From positions 3,968,001-4,032,000 of the forward strand of contig OZ220684.1 in NCBI GenBank assembly GCA_965116395.1: DNA of 64,000 nt, written 5' to 3'. The notes under the pieces were generated by a model. It saw only the letters and a list, made by a program, of their open reading frames with translations. It was not told the DNA's origin and did no database searches. A program made the translations under genes and the position numbers. The DNA is from Bin5 sp965116395 (lineage in GTDB: Bacteria; Chloroflexota; Anaerolineae; Caldilineales; Caldilineaceae). Shown here one piece after another: positions 61,435 to 64,000 of this stretch. Position 1 is the stretch's first letter. Each line of letters starts with the position of its first letter.

Positions 61435-63963
61435 CTATTCGCCCGAAATCATGGGGGTCATCCCAGCGACGGCTTCAATCGTCTGGTCCCCGTTCTCTTC
61501 GGCACCTTCAACCTTTCGAATAAGGTCTTCATATCGAAGCACGGCCAGTGCCGCCACAGTATCTCCCTCGTCGAGGTTGACGATGCGCACGCCCCGAGTC
61601 AGACGTCCAATTTGACTGATACCGGTGACAGGAGTTCGCAGCATAATGCCGTTACCCGTAATGATAGTAATCTGATCCTTTTCGTCTACAACTCGGGCTG
61701 CCACTATGGGGCCGAGTTCCTCTAATCGGGAATGGTCCGTCGTCCATACTCCTTGAATGTAACGGCCTTTTGTGGCGTACTCCTCCAATCGCACACGCTT
61801 GCCGCACCCAAACTCATGCAGTACGAACAGATCGGCACCGGGACGCACAACGTCGAAACCGGTCACTAAGTCATCACCTTGCAAGCGCATCGCCCAAACG
61901 CCGGCCGCAGTACGCCCCATAGCTCGCACATGACCCTCGCGCATCCGCAGCGCTCTTCCTCTGTTACTGACAATAATGAATTCCTCGTCGCCCTTCGTCA
62001 GTTGCGCCCATTCCAGCGAGTCGTTCTCGCCCAGATTCATGGCGATCACGCCGGTGGCGCGAACATTGGCAAAGGCAGACGATTTTACCCGCTTTATGCG
62101 GGCTTTGCGGGTGAGAAGCGTAATATAAGCGGCCTGCTCAAAGTCACCCAAGGTCAACATTGTGGTGACCTGTTCATTGTGTTGCAGGGTCAGCAGGTTG
62201 GCAATGTGGGCGCCTTTGGCTGTGCGGCCCCCTTCGGGCAACTCGTAGACGCGGCTGCTATACACGCGGCCCTGGTTGGTAAAGAAGAGAATGTGGTCCA
62301 GCGTACGGGCGAAGCGCAAATCCATCACTTCATCCTCGCCGCGCGTCGTCATTCCTTTCACGCCGCGGCCGCCCCGCCCTTGCGCACGGAACGTATCGGC
62401 CCCCATCCTCTTGATGTAGGCGTTGGCGCTGAAACTGATAAGAACATTCTCTTGCGGGATCAAATCTTCATCGCTGAAGTCGCCGCTGGCATGGTGTACA
62501 ATCCCAGTGCGGCGCTCATCGCCGTACTTTTCCTTCATCTCGACAATGTCGTCGCGAATCAGGCCGCGAATCTTGTGCGGGTTGGCCAGCAGGTCTTCCA
62601 GATAGGCGATTCGCTCCATCACCTCCTGGTACTCATCCTCAATCCTCTGACGCTCCAATGCGGCCAGTCGCCGCAACTGCAGATCCAGGATCGCCTGGGC
62701 CTGAACCAGACTCAGATTGAACTGTTCCACCAGATGCGTGCGGGCCTCTTCCGCGCTGGCGGCATTACGGATCGTCTCGATAACTCTGTCAAGGAACTCC
62801 AGGGCGATGCGCAATCCTTCGAGGATGTGGGCGCGTTCGCGCTGTTTATTCAGGTCGAATTCAGTGCGACGCGTGATTACCTCAAAGCGGTGATCAATAT
62901 GAATCAGCAGCGCCCGCCGCAATCCCAATGTCACGGGCCTTCCGTTCAACAGTGAGAGGGCATTGACGCTGAAAGATGACTGAAGCGGTGTAAACTTGAA
63001 GAGGCGATTCTGTTCCTTCTTTGGCGACGCGCCCCGTTTCAGTTCGATTACGATGCGCATTCCGCTCCGGTCGCTCTCATCCCGCAGATCGCTGATGCCG
63101 TCCAGGCGGCCAGAGCGAACCAGCTCTGCAATCCGCTCCAGCAATGTGGTCTTATTGATCTGATACGGAATCTCGGTGACGATTATGCGGAAGCGCCCGT
63201 TGTCGGTCTCCTCGATCTGGGTGCGGGCGCGTACCAGCAAGCGACCGCGGCCGGTGGCGAAAGCGTGGCGAATCCCTTCTGTCCCGAGGATCTCTCCTCC
63301 TGTCGGGAAATCCGGGCCTTTCACCATCTCCATCATCTCGTCAATTCCGATCCGCTCCCGCCGCTCCCAATTGTCGATGACGTGAACCACGGCATCGCAG
63401 ATTTCACTCAGGTTATGGGGTGGGATATTAGTGGCCATGCCCACAGCGATGCCGCTTGACCCATTGACCAGCATGTTCGGAAGCTTTCCAGGCAGCACCA
63501 ACGGCTCTTCCAGGCTGTCATCAAAATTCAGCCCCCAGTCGACCGTGTCCATATCGATATCCTGGAGCAGCATCTCGGTCAACTGTGCCAGCTTGGCCTC
63601 GGTGTAACGCATGGCTGCCGGGCTATCGCCGTCTATTGAACCGAAATTACCTTGTCCGTCCACCAACGGATAGCGAAGGCTGAACTCCTGCGCCATGCGC
63701 GCGAGCGCATCGTAGACCGCTTGGTCGTTGTGAGGATGATACTTGCCCAACACTTCACCGACAATACGGGCCGATTTTTTATATGATGAGTTGGCGCGCA
63801 GCCCCATGTCGTGCATGGCGTAGAGGATGCGCCGGTGAACCGGTTTCAATCCGTCGCGTGCGTCAGGAAGTGCCCGCGCGACGATGACGCTGACCGCATA
63901 GTCAAGAAATGCGGTGCGCATCTCATCTTCGATGGAGACTTCTTCTACGCTTTGGGCAAACAT
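61435..63963 (-). CDS. gyrA: DNA gyrase subunit A
   Basis: Type II topoisomerase subunit of 842 residues that cuts and rejoins DNA during negative supercoiling. Tyr120 in AAMRYTEAKL is the DNA-attacking residue. The C-terminal beta-pinwheel holds a GyrA box (QGRGGRGVKG), identifying gyrase rather than topoisomerase IV. The quinolone-resistance region reads YHPHNDQAVYD, with Asn79 and Gln81 at the positions of E. coli Gly81 and Ser83. The ATG at 63963 matches the family; the frame stays open for the 37 bases up to the window edge, so a slightly earlier start cannot be excluded. Confidence 0.96.
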   Translation of the reverse strand: MFAQSVEEVSIEDEMRTAFLDYAVSVIVARALPDARDGLKPVHRRILYAMHDMGLRANSSYKKSARIVGEVLGKYHPHNDQAVYDALARMAQEFSLRYPLVDGQGNFGSIDGDSPAAMRYTEAKLAQLTEMLLQDIDMDTVDWGLNFDDSLEEPLVLPGKLPNMLVNGSSGIAVGMATNIPPHNLSEICDAVVHVIDNWERRERIGIDEMMEMVKGPDFPTGGEILGTEGIRHAFATGRGRLLVRARTQIEETDNGRFRIIVTEIPYQINKTTLLERIAELVRSGRLDGISDLRDESDRSGMRIVIELKRGASPKKEQNRLFKFTPLQSSFSVNALSLLNGRPVTLGLRRALLIHIDHRFEVITRRTEFDLNKQRERAHILEGLRIALEFLDRVIETIRNAASAEEARTHLVEQFNLSLVQAQAILDLQLRRLAALERQRIEDEYQEVMERIAYLEDLLANPHKIRGLIRDDIVEMKEKYGDERRTGIVHHASGDFSDEDLIPQENVLISFSANAYIKRMGADTFRAQGRGGRGVKGMTTRGEDEVMDLRFARTLDHILFFTNQGRVYSSRVYELPEGGRTAKGAHIANLLTLQHNEQVTTMLTLGDFEQAAYITLLTRKARIKRVKSSAFANVRATGVIAMNLGENDSLEWAQLTKGDEEFIIVSNRGRALRMREGHVRAMGRTAAGVWAMRLQGDDLVTGFDVVRPGADLFVLHEFGCGKRVRLEEYATKGRYIQGVWTTDHSRLEELGPIVAARVVDEKDQITIITGNGIMLRTPVTGISQIGRLTRGVRIVNLDEGDTVAALAVLRYEDLIRKVEGAEENGDQTIEAVAGMTPMISGE

Positions 63964-64000
63964 GCCATTGCCATTTGCCCCGTTTCGCGGCGGTTGGTCG

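Noticed and set aside
61879..62955. 358-codon open frame opposite gyrA
   Set aside because: It lies entirely antisense to a strongly recognised gene; its composition is the complement of gyrA codons and it has no family features.

Overview
The window looks like chromosomal DNA from a Chloroflexota bacterium, most plausibly of the Caldilinea type. This is an inference from gene content: L,D-transpeptidases and a LysM glycosidase, many scattered catabolic singletons (mandelate-racemase/enolase, phytanoyl-CoA dioxygenases, amidohydrolase-2, Gfo/Idh/MocA, sulfatase), a CoxLMS-type molybdenum hydroxylase and an FG-GAP/UnbV protein. No rRNA, tRNA, CRISPR array, integrase or transposase was recognised.

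Region by region. (1) 1-13.3 kb, minus strand: a long catabolic operon. In transcription order it holds an FdrA-like protein, a DUF1116 protein, a cyclase-family hydrolase, the three subunits of a xanthine-dehydrogenase-type molybdenum hydroxylase with a membrane-protein gene inserted (and broken by an in-frame TAG), a nucleotidyltransferase, beta-ureidopropionase, dihydropyrimidinase, and an ABC permease that runs off the window edge. Several joints are 4-bp start/stop overlaps. The set fits import and breakdown of a cyclic ureide or nucleobase ending in N-carbamoyl and possibly carbamoyl-phosphate chemistry. (2) 13.4-19.7 kb: a GNAT acetyltransferase, an RRM protein, trmD, an M23 peptidase and an ABC exporter preceded by a long hairpin. 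(3) 19.7-28.2 kb: sugar-acid and small-molecule catabolism (amidohydrolase, PhyH, rhamnonate-dehydratase-like enolase, Gfo/Idh/MocA, metallo-beta-lactamase fold, PfkB kinase) with a PD-(D/E)XK-like protein and an APH-type kinase.

(4) 28.2-31.8 kb: about 3.6 kb with no credible gene. It carries at least seven degenerate tandem arrays whose unit is 10 bp although their sequences differ, embedded in repeated flanking boxes, plus a 119/129/139-bp higher-order repeat and a perfect 22-bp palindrome. This is the most unusual part of the window. (5) 31.8-41.7 kb: a sugar ABC importer (binding-protein gene frameshifted, two permeases, no ATPase), an FG-GAP/UnbV lipoprotein, and three tandem 483-residue MFS exporters. 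Decayed pieces of the UnbV gene tail survive in the gaps between the MFS genes, showing that a unit of about 1.7 kb was amplified.

(6) 41.8-49.8 kb: PhyH, two amidohydrolase-2 enzymes, a Rieske ferredoxin-like protein, an M20 dipeptidase, a secreted LysM-SH3-glycosidase and a hotdog thioesterase. (7) 49.9-64 kb: mainly housekeeping: peptide deformylase with a clear bidirectional terminator, DUF3105, two L,D-transpeptidases, a class III aminotransferase, a sulfatase, a bacterial Menorin/FAM151 homologue, a YbjN-like protein, signal peptidase I, an AlbA_2/ATPase-domain regulator and gyrA with an unusual QRDR. Start sites were moved inward from the longest reading frame wherever a Shine-Dalgarno sequence or family alignment supported it.
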